From the NCBI GenBank assembly GCA_036023115.1, contig JAYKKT010000073.1, positions 18,585,001-18,649,000 of the forward strand: a stretch of DNA of 64,000 bases. The letters are read 5' to 3'. Below the pieces are notes generated by a model. The model was not told where the DNA came from. It saw only the letters and a list, made by a program, of their open reading frames with translations, and searched no databases. A program made the translations under genes and the position numbers. Numbering within the stretch: position 1 is the stretch's first letter; the number at the start of each line of letters is the position of its first letter. The stretch comes from Brasenia schreberi. Its lineage: Eukaryota; Streptophyta; Magnoliopsida; Nymphaeales; Cabombaceae. This document shows positions 54,094 through 64,000 of the stretch, piece by piece.

Positions 54094-55716
54094 ATATCTC
54101 ACTGACTACTCAGGTATATCTTATATCTAAACACCGAAGTTTCTATATCAATTCTTGGTCGAAGTGCCCCCATTGCTTATTAACGGTTGCCAACATGGAG
54201 AGGTTTTAATTTTCTCCATAGAAATTTAGTACTAATGCTACTAGTATTGCCTTTCCTCATGCGTTCTGCATTTGCATTTTTGTTGATTTTAACCAAGAAA
54301 TATTTTCACTATCAAAGTACAGGGAGGCTGTTGTTTAAATTAAAGATAAGGAAGAAGTTACAGCTTTAACCTTGACTATTAAGGTTGGGGAAAGAAGGAA
54401 CATCTGTGACTGATTCAGAGAGGATAAGAGAAAAGATTTCTTGGAAAACCAGGAACGATTATGAAATCAGATGCTCGGAACATATTTTTGCTTTACAGTA
54501 TCATCTAGTCTTTCAATATCCTCTCCGCGTTTATTTTCATGCAAGTTTATTCCAAATATTTGAGTTTTGATTCTTAACCGACGTTTGGATTGCTTATCTA
54601 TTTGACTGTATTTTATTGAAATCGTGCGGTAATCATGATAGATTATATCCATACCGTTGAAAGTGCAACTGCACTGATTATAGACAGAGTTTCATGACAT
54701 TTCTTTTCGTAGAAAATTAACCAAAATGTTCAGTATACTTTCTAGTATGTGGGTTATCGAATAATACGATTTTCTTTTTGAACCATACTAAATTACACGA
54801 ATTAAATCTCTAGTCGAGGTTAGAGTGTGGTACAAATTCCGAAGCATGTCGGTTGAACATGGAAAGTACTAATTATTATTCTATGCATGTCCTTGTTGTG
54901 TATCTCAAATATGCAGTAACCCTCGAATAATTACCAAAAGGAATGTTGTATAATTATGGTTATTATTGTTATAGTTATAGAAATCATTGAAGACAAAGAA
55001 GACAAATAAGAAACAAACCTAAGTTGAAATCAGATTTTGATGATCAAGCTGGAGGTTTGTTTCCGAAATCTCAAACAGTTAGTACAAGTATCTTCCTTAC
55101 ATAGATCAAGTTCATCTATCAAGATTATTATATGACTTCATCTTTCCAATACACAGAAGCATTCTATCTTGAATGAACCTCCGCTAATCAGTTCAGTCAT
55201 CTCCTGAACCACCGGCACTTCTCAATCTGCATGTTGCCTTCATACGCTGTTTTCTCCATCCAAAATGTCATTTGCGTCCAGATAATATTTTACTTAGTTA
55301 CTCTGCACATGATTTTCTAAGCCAAACACCTTCCACACTTGCAAACTTCTCTATCAAATCATAGTGGAGAACGTAGTTTTAACACCATGGTTCTTTCATC
55401 GTGCCAACTTTAGAGGAGCGTGCAGTATAACTCGCATTAGTAGGTAGGTTTTGTCCTAAAATTTCAGGTGTGGAACCATCATAAGTATCACAGTGAAGTT
55501 TGAGATGATGTTTTACTATTCAGAACTAATGCTAGGCAGTTCTCTGAAGTAAAATTAGTTTCTCTTGTAGAGAGAGAATGTAGTGTTCAAAACAGTTATG
55601 CACATAATGTACTACACTATTGCCAACTTCGAAAAGCGAAAGAATAATGCACTTCTTGGCTGTGCCAGTGCAGAAAATGATTCTCTAACATCTTGTCTGT
55701 AACTATCGTAGGTTAA
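54094..55716. other. Intergenic between convergent genes
   Basis: Holds the 3' UTR of the DUF726 gene and the 3' side of the WD40 gene. No further exon, RNA gene or repeat could be recognised; I looked here in vain for the missing C-terminal exons of the WD40 protein. Confidence 0.45.
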
Positions 55717-57190
55717 CTACATCTCCAAAATGAGACAGTTCGATGCCTTCTCTATAGTTAGCTCACAAATTTGATGCTTAGGAAGATATTCAAGGTGACC
55801 ATGAAATTTCTGAAGGGGGAGTAGGATTTCTGATATCATAGAGAAGCAATTCAGGATCTTTGCTGGACTCCATTGAATTGTGTTGATGCCGTTGGAATGA
55901 TCTGAATCGACCGTAATAGTGCAAGGCTCCGGCAACCTCATGTCAAGAACACATATCCTTCGATCCGCTCCGCAATCAACAAGAATATCTGATTCTCTGC
56001 ATCATGTAGGGAAGTGAATGCACCAGTTATCTTCCTCTTTTGGCAAAATGAGGGGAAAATATCATTGGTTTTTAATAAGTTCAGTAGTGTAGAATCATTA
56101 AAGGATTAAAATTATTTTTGAAAAGAAGTTGGTACCTGAAGGAAACGCCTCTAATTACCCCACAGTGGTGCCCGTGAACAATTCTATCTATCAAAACGCC
56201 ACCACCATCACTGATCTTACAAAATCCCAGTGAAGAATCATTTGAACCTGTAACAATTAAGTCCTTCAACAGATCCATCGAATAAATTCCGCTCGAGTGC
56301 AACTCTCTTACCCGCCCCACAATGGGAGGACTCCAAGTAGAGGTAGAAGAATTGCTCACCGGCTGCTTCCAAACATCCCAAACTACAATGCCACCATCAT
56401 TTGAACTAGAAACCATAACCATCGGATTCAACGGCACAAATCGAATGCCGGACACCCAACTCCGGCTGCTTTTCCACGACATGAGAGGCCTGATAGCTTC
56501 ATCTTTACCATCATACTCGTCATCCTCGACGCCTTTATGAATTCCACCGTTCTTTTCATCTTGGTCCTCTTCAACGGAATCCAGAGGGGTGCCATAGATA
56601 GATATGAAACCACCGTGACCCCCTGCAGCAACAAGAGCCCTCTTTTCTCCATCTCCCGCCGAACAAACGTCGACGGTGTAGATCCTGGTGAGCAGAGGAT
56701 CAGATAATGGCCAACCCATCGACACGAAACCGATAAATTTGGCACCGGGAGAAGCATCAACGAGCGGCTTTTAAGGCAAACGCGTTTGCAAACGTAATTA
56801 TAGACGGAAGAGTTATCGATTTACGTCTCTTTCAAAGGAGAGAGGCTTGGGTTGGTTTGTTCTTCTTCCTGTTGGGATTGGAGTTGCGGGCGTTTTCGAG
56901 TGCTCCGGCGCAGAGGAAGAGGCGAGAGAGAAGTGGGTGCGGAAGATTTCGGATGGTTTTTTGGTTTTGGGGCAGTTGGTTTGGTGGGGAGGAGATTGAT
57001 GATGGAAGTCAGGCCTAGATTCTTTAACAGTTCTTGGTTCCGACGGATGTTTTCTTGACGCAGAAGCTCATATTCGGAGGCAATATTGGTGGTGGTGATC
57101 GAGGAAGAGAGATTGGCGGTGGTAGAAATGGTGATGGAAGAATGTACTGCGGTTATGGTTGTGGTGTCGGCGTTTGTAGTGGTGGTGGTG
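55717..57190 (-). pseudogene. WDR76/CMR1-like WD40 protein, 3' part broken
   Basis: A WD40 protein resembling WDR76/CMR1, DNA-damage and chromatin-linked adaptors of DDB1 ligases. The open frame up to 56825 carries the N-terminal signature SEYELLRQENIRRNQELLKN and a basic RRSTRKRP stretch; no ATG start was found in that frame. A donor AC|GTAAAT at 56825 joins in phase to CCAG|GATC at 56684. Exon 56136-56684 encodes RIYTVDVC, RALVAAGGHGGFISIY, WVSGIRFVPLNPMVMVSSSN, DGGIVVWDVW, SGIYSMDLLKDLIVTGSNDS and GHHCGVIRGVSFR. Exon 55717-55996 continues SDILVDCGADRRICVLDMRL and INTIQWSPAK. There the frame departs from the family: KDPELLLYDIRNPTPP lies in one frame and QKFHGHL in another, implying deletions near 55865 and 55820. 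The remaining WD repeats are missing. The reading frame upstream of 57190 is Ser/Thr/His-rich and may be 5' UTR. Confidence 0.65.
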
Positions 57191-57522
57191 GGGATGGAGC
57201 CGGGATCGGTGACTGGAGATTCGGGATGAGAGAAAAAGGATTTGAAAGATATGGTTTCATTTTCATCGTTGTGTGTGTGTGTGATGAGAGAGAGAGAGAT
57301 GGCGGGAAGTAGCAGTGGCAGAAATATGGCGGGAAATAGCTGCAGTATGGAGTTGAGGGGTTCGGGTCCGGGTCCGGGTCCGGCTGAAAGAAAGAGGCCT
57401 AGAATAGGTTGGATCCGAAATTGTTCACTCGTACACTTCTAGTCTCCGCCCACGCATCTCAATTCTGAGATCAGTTAAGCTCAATCATATGGAATGTGAG
57501 ATATTACACTTTCTGCGAGTAT

Positions 57523-57523
57523 A

Positions 57524-57612
<89 letters not shown>
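57523..57612. repeat. Compound microsatellite (AAAT)n(AT)n(AG)n
   Basis: About eight AAAT units, eleven AT units and seventeen AG units in succession. Confidence 0.95.
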
Positions 57613-57613
<1 letters not shown>

Positions 57614-57617
<4 letters not shown>

Positions 57618-58220
57618 TTTGGAAGTATATACTTTCAGGCCCTAGCCATCTGGTAGCTTTTGATGAATGAGCATCATGTTCATTCACAACCAGGTTTCTG
57701 TTCAAAGGGGCATACATAGTTCTTGAAGTGGTAGGTTCATTGGGCACTCTTGACCAACAGTCGGGGTTCTAGTGGCGGATCTAGAAATTCCTGTAGATTG
57801 GGGCGAGTTTTTCTTTTGAATTTTAAAATTTTGGGACTTTGGATCAATGTAGATCCACTACTGGTTCCAATATCGCTAGCTGCAGCTAACATTAGCTTCC
57901 TTCCCAGAAAAAGAAAACCAAGTTTAAATATCACCTTACAAATAATTAATCCAAAACATATTACGTGCTTTACACCCCAGAGCTAGGCTCTAGGGATCTT
58001 GCGTGCGGGTTGCAATGCCGAACTTATAGGGACTTCAAGATTTGAATGTGGGATCATATAACTAGCTGGCTAGCATCTACTAGAATGATAAACAGACTTG
58101 TTGAAAGAGTTGTTAGTAGCATGTTAAGTACTCATAAAGAAGTATATATAGTTAGTCATATCCCCTTAAACATGTTATTATAATAATCACATGTCTGATG
58201 GCATAATGTGATAGGATGCT
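57614..58220. other. Intergenic, nothing recognised
   Basis: No coding frame or repeat that I can assign. Confidence 0.45.
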
Positions 58221-58224
58221 TCCT

Positions 58225-59890
58225 CAACACTGAGCCCAATCCACTCGAGTCACGAGCTCTAACAAGCTTCGATCTTCAGGCTCGAGCTATATTCGAACAA
58301 CTTGAGCTTGGCTCACTAGGCTTGTTTGCACCTGGTGCAACCAAGATTGAATCAATTAAGGTCAGCTCAACATCGAGCTATGTCAGCTCAAAATGAATCG
58401 AGATCGATTTAGCCCGCGAATTAGCTCAAACTTGAAAAGTATAAAGTTTCATGCGGGTCGACCGAACTACATAAAACTTTTATAATATTATAAGCTTAAA
58501 AAAGGCTTGCGAGCTTCTCAAGCCGAATACTGGCGAGCTCGAACTCACCTCCTGAGCAACTCGAACTCTAGAAGATTGAGTCAAGTTTGAGTTTTTCTAC
58601 TTGAGTGCCAGCAACTCGGTTCTCTTGCACCACTTACCAACATCTACTTTTGTATCTAAACCGTCGGATAAGATTTCATCCAATGATTCAAGTGAAACAA
58701 AAATTCTCATCATTATAGTAACAAATATTGATTATTATTTCGTCTTAAAAATTGCATGAAATCTGGTGCAATGGTGTAGATTTGACAGTAGATACTTCGT
58801 CGGCACCCTACCATTACTAATCTAACAGTGACAGTGATGCTGATTGTAAGATTTTGCATTGGGAGCGGAATTCACATTCAAATGGGAAAGCGGCCCTCCT
58901 CTTCACTGAAGAAAACCCATTTTTCTCAGGTGGCCGCCGGAAAAAAACAATCAAAAGCCAATTATGTGTCATGTAAGAAGGGGAAGATAGCCGGTGAAGA
59001 GCAGTTGCTGTGCTCCCTAATTCTATGAGTAAGCTGTCAGCAGATTTGTTTGGTTTCATCTACCGAATTCTGATGGCAACACGAAACTGGGGCTGCATGA
59101 TCAGAAGATACGTAGAAGAAACTGATTACGTTTATTTGATACTGTTTTCTAGCCTAATGACTACCCTGATTGAGCATGAGCAGTATTCAAGGTGAGAACT
59201 ATTCGGTGCAGAATCATTAGATGACTTTCATGGAGGACATGCACACATCAAATAATGTCAAATCCAAGTCCTTTTCAGGGTTCGGTGAAGGAGACCCTCG
59301 AGAGTTATTCAATTACGAGACCGGGCCTACAGACGTTTCAGTGCATGCCTCGTTCCTGCAGCCCACTGGTGGGTCTCAAAAATGAATAAAAAGTAGGGCC
59401 GCCTCGACACAACAAGATTGAAATTGTTGTTTCCTTTGTACTCATAGCGTTAGTTCACCTGGCCAGGCTCTCAACTCACAAGTCGCAAGCAGTGAGTTCG
59501 AACCCTTGGGTGCTTTGCCCTTCTTATTGTGACAAAGAAGAACATCCATTGTTTCCTTTCAACACTCTGGCTTTCTGTTACCTCTAAACTTGAAAGGTGC
59601 GGTAATGACTCCAAGTCGACCTGAACGAAAAGATACAACACTATTTGAAGGTAGAGTGACTCGAGGGAAAAGCTTTGATGCCTTTGAAGTTCTACGTTTC
59701 TGGAATGAGCTTCCCTCCTTGAGCTCGAGCTCAGCTGGAGTCATACTCGAGCTTGACTCGATTAAGCTCGAACCAGTCGAGAGGCTTGGGTTTGTTATTA
59801 CCAAGCTCGATAAGGCCGAGCCAAGTTCGAGCTTTTCTCAAGCCGACCTCGAGTCGCTTGCGAGCAAGCAGCTCGACCCACTTGCTCCCC
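58225..59890. repeat. Two CTCGAGC-rich dispersed repeat islands
   Basis: 58225-58620 and 59700-59890 are rich in variants of GAGCTCGA, CTCGAGC and AAGCTCGA on both strands, with lengths and order that differ between the islands. Sequence between them (58620-59420) has no assignable feature. The open frame at 59590-60009 runs through the second island and has a Ser/Leu/Glu composition produced by the repeat. Confidence 0.55.
59427..59559 (+). mobile_element. tRNA-derived SINE with 11-bp TSD
   Basis: The body at 59438-59548 has an A box (GTTAGTTCACCTGGCC), a B box (GAGTTCGAACCCTTGG) and a 3' end TTCTTATTGTGACAAAGAAG. It is flanked by perfect TTGTTTCCTTT at 59427-59437 and 59549-59559. Third member of the family with clean duplications. 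Confidence 0.82.
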
Positions 59891-60244
59891 TATTAAAATG
59901 TACGAGACAGTACAAAAGAATGCGTATTCATAATATTACCGAGATTAATCGTTTGAATTCTGCAGATATTAATTTTCTATTGGAAATGAAACATCAATAC
60001 CGACGGTGAAGCTAAAGATGCGAAACTGGGGCTATTCATATAACTTTGTTATAAATCCTACTGCTTTTAACGGAGGTCTCGCTGCTGGAAGGATGACATC
60101 CAACCTGAGGTGGAGGACTATCCACAAGCCATGGCTGTACTCCACTAGGTACTCGATTAAGCCAACAAGTTCAAATTCTGACGACAGTATGCCCTAATTA
60201 TGAGGGGAAAATGTTATGTTGCCTAGTTCAAATGCACTTATGCT

Positions 60245-62220
60245 TTGATAGGAAGATTTTAAATTTTGTTATGGCATTTGATCTCTTTATAGTCAATACA
60301 ATCTTCAAAAAATAAGATTACATTTAATTACTTATAAGAGTGGCTTATTATAAACACAAATTGATTATTTTATTTGTAGAAAAAAAGTTAGAGATAGTTG
60401 TAAAGATTGTAAGGTAATTCCAGGAGAAAGCTTAATCACCCAACATCGACTTTTAGTCATGGATTTACAAATAAAAAAATGGATAAAGAGGAAAAGAGTG
60501 CATCGAGCTATTCGGACTAAATGGTGGAACCTCAAAAGCGAGAAAACATATATATTTAAACCAAAAAGTTCTTCAAAGAGATGTTTGGAATTATGTTGGT
60601 ACACCTTGTGATATGTGAAACAATATGGCTATACATATTAGGAAAGTGGCGAAAGATGTATTAGGTGAATCTAAGGAAGGTATACCGGCACAAAAAGAAG
60701 CTTGGTGATAGAGTGAAGCAGTGCAAAATAAAATCAAGGCAAAGAGAGCATATTACAAATTACATTATGCTTAGAAAACTATTGAAACTTTAGAGCCTTA
60801 TAAGAAAGTAAAGAAGGAAGCGAAAAATGCTATCAATGAAGCAAAAGCTAAAATTTAAGAGGATTAAAAAACTCAACTCAAAAGAGGGTGAAAGAGATAT
60901 TTTTAGGATAATTAAGGCTAGATATAAGAAAACTAAGGATCATAATTCTGTTAGATGCATCAAAGACGAGAATGAAAAAATTCTAGTGGCAAATGATTAT
61001 ATAAGAAATAGATGAAAAAACTATTTTATAAGCTTTTTAATGAAAATGAAGATGTTAGTATTAGCTTAGGAGAGTTAGCCAAATCAAAAAAGAATATAAA
61101 CCATAATTTCTAATGACGTATTCAAAAGAATGAAGTCACAGATGCTTTTAAACATATAAAAAGTGGTAAATCGGTAGGGTCAGACAATATTCCAATAGAA
61201 GTTCAGAAAATCCTAGGAGAAAGAAGAATCACTTGACTCATAAGATTATTTAATGAAATATGAAGAAACCAAAAGATACTCGAGGAATGGAGAGCGTGTA
61301 CACTTATACCCATATATAAAAACAAGGGAGACATTTAGAATTGTGCGAATTATGAGGGTATTAAGTTAATGAGTCATACTATGAAATTATAAGAAATAAT
61401 TATCGAATGTAGGTTAAGATAAGTATTGAGTAAAACAGAAAACCAATTTAGATTTATGTTAAGTAGATCTACTATTGAAGTTATTCACCTTTTCCAACGT
61501 CTTATGGAACATTTTAGAGGACATAGAAATTAGAAAGTAAAGCTTCCGACTTAGTAGAACAAAAATATAATATATGGAATATAAGTTTGATCATTTGGTC
61601 ACTTAAGAGGACATAGAAATTAAAGTTGGCACACATTGCATTCTCAAAAAGAAAGTTTTAAATACCTAGGGTCAAATTTTCAGAGTGATGAAAGAATTGA
61701 TGGAGATTTTACGAATAGAATTAATGTTTGGAGGTTAAAATGGAGAGGAGCATCAGGTATTCTTTGTGATAAGAAGATACCATTAAAGTTAAAAGGTAGA
61801 TATTATATAGCAACAATTATACTTGCCATGTTTTATGGTTTTATGTGAGAGAAATGAAAATGTTGAGATGTAAGAGTGGTCATACAAGAATAGACTGTAT
61901 ATATAATGAGGTTATTAGAAACAAATTAGGAGTAACACCAATAGAGGATAAAATGAGAGAATATCGTTTAAGATGGTTTGGACATATATAAAGAAGATCA
62001 AAAGAAGAACCTTTAAAAAGGTATGAAAAACTAGATTTTTAAAGTATTAAAAGAGGTAGATGACAACTACAAAAGCGTTGGAAATAAACAATAAAGAATG
62101 ATCTAGCTTATTGTGAGTTAACGGCTAACAAGATACTAGCCACATGATAGACCTGTGTGGAAACAAAGAATCCATGTAGCCCATCGGGTCTAGTATGGAA
62201 AAAGGCTTAATTGTTGTTAT
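60245..62220 (+). mobile_element. Decayed 5'-truncated RTE LINE copy
   Basis: Plus-strand copy starting within the endonuclease (ILNFVMAFDLFIVNTIFKK-type codons) and running through RT to the 3' end AGTATGGAAAAAGGCTTAAT plus TTGTTGTTATATATATA. Fragments recognisable by comparison with 10693-13967 include KLNSKEGERDIFRIIKARYK (60880), SLITQHRLLVMDLQIKKW (60430), [20 protein letters not shown] (61645) and [20 protein letters not shown] (61740). About 300 bases of RT (from FMPGRST to before the FADD region) are deleted around 61500-61560, so the catalytic FADD is lost. Numerous stops. Confidence 0.92.
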
Positions 62221-62331
62221 ATATATATATATCATTTTGAGCGAGTGGTACCGCTCTTTTACGTTATAAAGTGGAGAGATGTATGGGATCCACCTCTTTA
62301 AGGGTGACTGCTCGATAAATCGCCTTAGAGT

Positions 62332-62390
<59 letters not shown>

Positions 62391-62470
62391 TTTTGAGCCA
62401 ATCATACCACTCTCTCTTATATTATAAAGTCGGGAGGTGTACGAGATCCATTGTCTCTTTAAGTTGTATG
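62221..62470. repeat. Direct repeats separated by (TA)n tracts
   Basis: A roughly 74-base unit beginning C(A/G)TTTTGAGC and containing ACC(G/A)CTCT...TTATAAAGT...GAGATCCA-like words occurs at 62233-62306 and 62389-62462. Each copy is preceded by a TA tract (62219-62232, 62334-62387). Confidence 0.7.
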
Positions 62471-62561
62471 AGTGGAATTTAAAAAGTTTTTAAAGAAGTA
62501 CATCTCTCTCTTTCTATATATATATATATAGAGAGAGAAAAGAAGGCTAACTGTAACTCTG

Positions 62562-62782
62562 TTCATACCATAAGATCTGTACGTTAGGTCTGATTTGTAT
62601 CTGACTTGACGATACTGAAATGTAGCCAGGTTGAAGCTACCAACTTTATGCATTATATATATATATATCATAAAGTCAGATGATATCATAAGATCTGTAC
62701 GGTAGATCTGATTTGCTATAAAATTTCAGTATCTAAAGTCATGATATCATAAGATCGGTACGCTAGATCTGATTTGCATAAA
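62562..62782. repeat. Three copies of a ~30-base unit
   Basis: CATAAGATCTGTACGTTAGG followed by TCTGATTTG at about 62568 recurs as ATCATAAGATCTGTACGGTA at about 62685 and ATCATAAGATCGGTACGCTA at about 62746, each continuing into GATCTGATTTGC. The last two are spaced by 61 bases. Confidence 0.8.
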
Positions 62783-62789
62783 AAGTGTT

Positions 62790-63300
62790 CGCGTTAATTT
62801 ACGCGTGCAACCCAGAAGCAGAATAAGTGCAATTGTAGAGAGAGAAAGAGATGATTTGTACGCTTTGCCAAGTCAAATAATAGGGTCGGGTCAAGTTGGA
62901 GGGAAGGGACCGAGTCGATTAGGCTTCCTGAACAGTGGAATTGTGGACCGGGTCTCAAAATCGTTGATAAAACCGCACTGCGTCGATTCCGTGCCCCACA
63001 GGAACAGCGGAACCAAAGTCGAGTCTCCACTGCCATGATTCTCTGGCACGGTCAACGCTCTTACACCAGTTAAATCTTCTTTTCTATTTCAAGACTGAAC
63101 TTCATATAAAAGATCCATTCATTAGACATCAGTCACATCACAGATAACGGGAATGTGGAAGTGGCCTGCCGCTTTCCTAAAACTGTGGCACATAACTTCA
63201 CCAATAATAATAATAATAATATCAACAATAGTAATGGTGATAATAATAGTGAAAATTTGACGTTCACTAATAAGAGATCAATCCCGTAAGCATTGGATGG
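62790..63300. other. Intergenic with AAT microsatellite
   Basis: Overlapping open frames on both strands at 62794-63038 carry no recognisable domain. A short (AAT)n tract lies at 63203-63224. Confidence 0.4.
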
Positions 63301-63314
63301 CTTCCAGCTACAAA

Positions 63315-63420
63315 GAGCAATAACTCACCTGGTTTGAAGGTCGACTCACAAGTTAAGGTCATGCTTCGACTCTCGAGATATGCGCACTCCTGCGTACTAA
63401 AAGGTAAAAACTATACGCAA
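63315..63420 (+). mobile_element. Partial SINE-family copy
   Basis: TAACTCACCTGG, then GTCGACTCACAAGTTAAGG and CTTCGACTCTCGAG follow the order of the SINE family (A box, linker, B box). The 3' tail and duplications are not clear. Confidence 0.45.
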
Positions 63421-63686
63421 CTCTAATTCTACAGCCAATGGCGGATTTAGGATGAGCATATGTGAGCGTTCACCCCACCATATTAAGAAAAGATAAAGAA
63501 AAAACATTTATAGCTCAGAGTTGAATCCATGAGCAATAATACGTAATTTGCCCACCATAAATTATTTTTTAGGTCCGTGTAGCCATTCGTTTGAGGAAAT
63601 GGTTAAGTTGGGAGAGAACAATTCGAAAGGGTCAGACTTCCTGTTTTTTCTTTTATAACTTGCATAGAAATACTTTCTGTTGAAAC

Positions 63687-63807
63687 CCGGATGCACGCCC
63701 GGAGATTGAACTCCTGACCTTGAACTTGTGAGACGATCCCTCTGTCAGGCAGGAGTTCAACTCCTGGAGGGTGCATGGCTTCAGTCTCCCGTTGTAAACA
63801 AAAAAGA
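63687..63807. mobile_element. Inverted pair of partial SINE copies
   Basis: 63687-63740 read in reverse complement gives TCACAAGTTCAAGGTCAGGA then GTTCAATCTCCGGGCGTGCA. 63747-63807 gives the plus-strand 3' half, AGGAGTTCAACTCCTGGAGG, GTGCATGGCTTCAGTCTCCC and GTTGTAAACAAAAAAG. The two halves are head to head. Confidence 0.5.
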
Positions 63808-64000
63808 AGAAGTATAATTGCAGATATCTCCCTAACCCCGCTTGCTTGCCAAAGAAGGAATGGTTAGAGTGAAGACCTCGTACGAAAGCGCAAATTCATT
63901 AAACTAGCTTCAAATCCACCTGTCGTGCTATTTCCATGCATTGATGGCCCTTCATCATCGCTCTTCTCATGAAGCTGATTTTCATTAAGAAGTTTGATTC

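Noticed and set aside
56428..56760. 110-codon frame starting at ATG 56760 and the GTG start at 56725 for the WD40 exon
   Set aside because: The first is out of frame with the WD repeats. The second reads through what looks like intron sequence; the acceptor at 56684 fits the phase and the family's RIYTV start better.

Overview
This is a nuclear window from a flowering plant. The evidence is two many-exon genes of plant-wide families, Ty1/copia LTR retrotransposons primed from initiator tRNA-Met, an RTE-clade LINE, a tRNA-derived SINE family, a hAT-like non-autonomous element and many long AT/AC/AG microsatellites. No bacterial-type operon, rRNA or CRISPR array is present. The species cannot be named from sequence alone; the very long repeat-filled introns are what one meets in large or early-diverging angiosperm genomes.

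Layout. 1-3228: repeats and SINEs. 3229-8250: degraded Copia element (E, minus). 8250-10672: nothing recognised. 10693-13967: near-complete RTE LINE (minus) with a 20-bp target-site duplication. 14990-15530: probable older LINE debris. 16053-21706 (minus): CNNM/DUF21-CBS membrane protein gene, 12 coding exons and 468 codons, with a probable premature stop near its end. 21707-26247: SINEs, microsatellites and one unexplained exon-like segment. 26248-54093 (plus): DUF726/TMCO4-like alpha/beta-hydrolase gene; I could join 15 exons into one 651-codon frame. Intron 2 (4.2 kb) holds a hAT-like element and a Copia fragment, and intron 6 (18.1 kb) holds a nested transposon stack. 55717 to about 57190 (minus): WDR76/CMR1-like WD40 gene, apparently broken in its 3' part. 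57500-64000: microsatellites, CTCGAGC-rich repeats, SINEs and a second, heavily decayed LINE.

The stack in intron 6 reads in order of insertion. A plus-strand Copia (D, 34872-51626) was split by Copia A (38294-50852, minus). Copia B (38441-43852, minus, TSD ATTTA) entered the 3' LTR of A. Element C (46999-50500, TSD ATGGG) entered the gag of A. 

Element C is the most interesting object here. It is a 3.5-kb LTR retrotransposon with no gag or pol. Its interior is made of fragments of three unrelated cellular genes: the PRP2/DHX16 splicing helicase and a PP1 phosphatase, both sense, and the ribosome-biogenesis factor TSR1, antisense. A 29-bp minisatellite and a polypurine tract follow. It is a multi-gene-transducing non-autonomous retroelement.

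Exon models, domain calls and TSDs were read by eye. Splice sites are the GT/AG (one GC/AG) pairs that keep the frame open and family motifs intact. No alignment or expression data were available.
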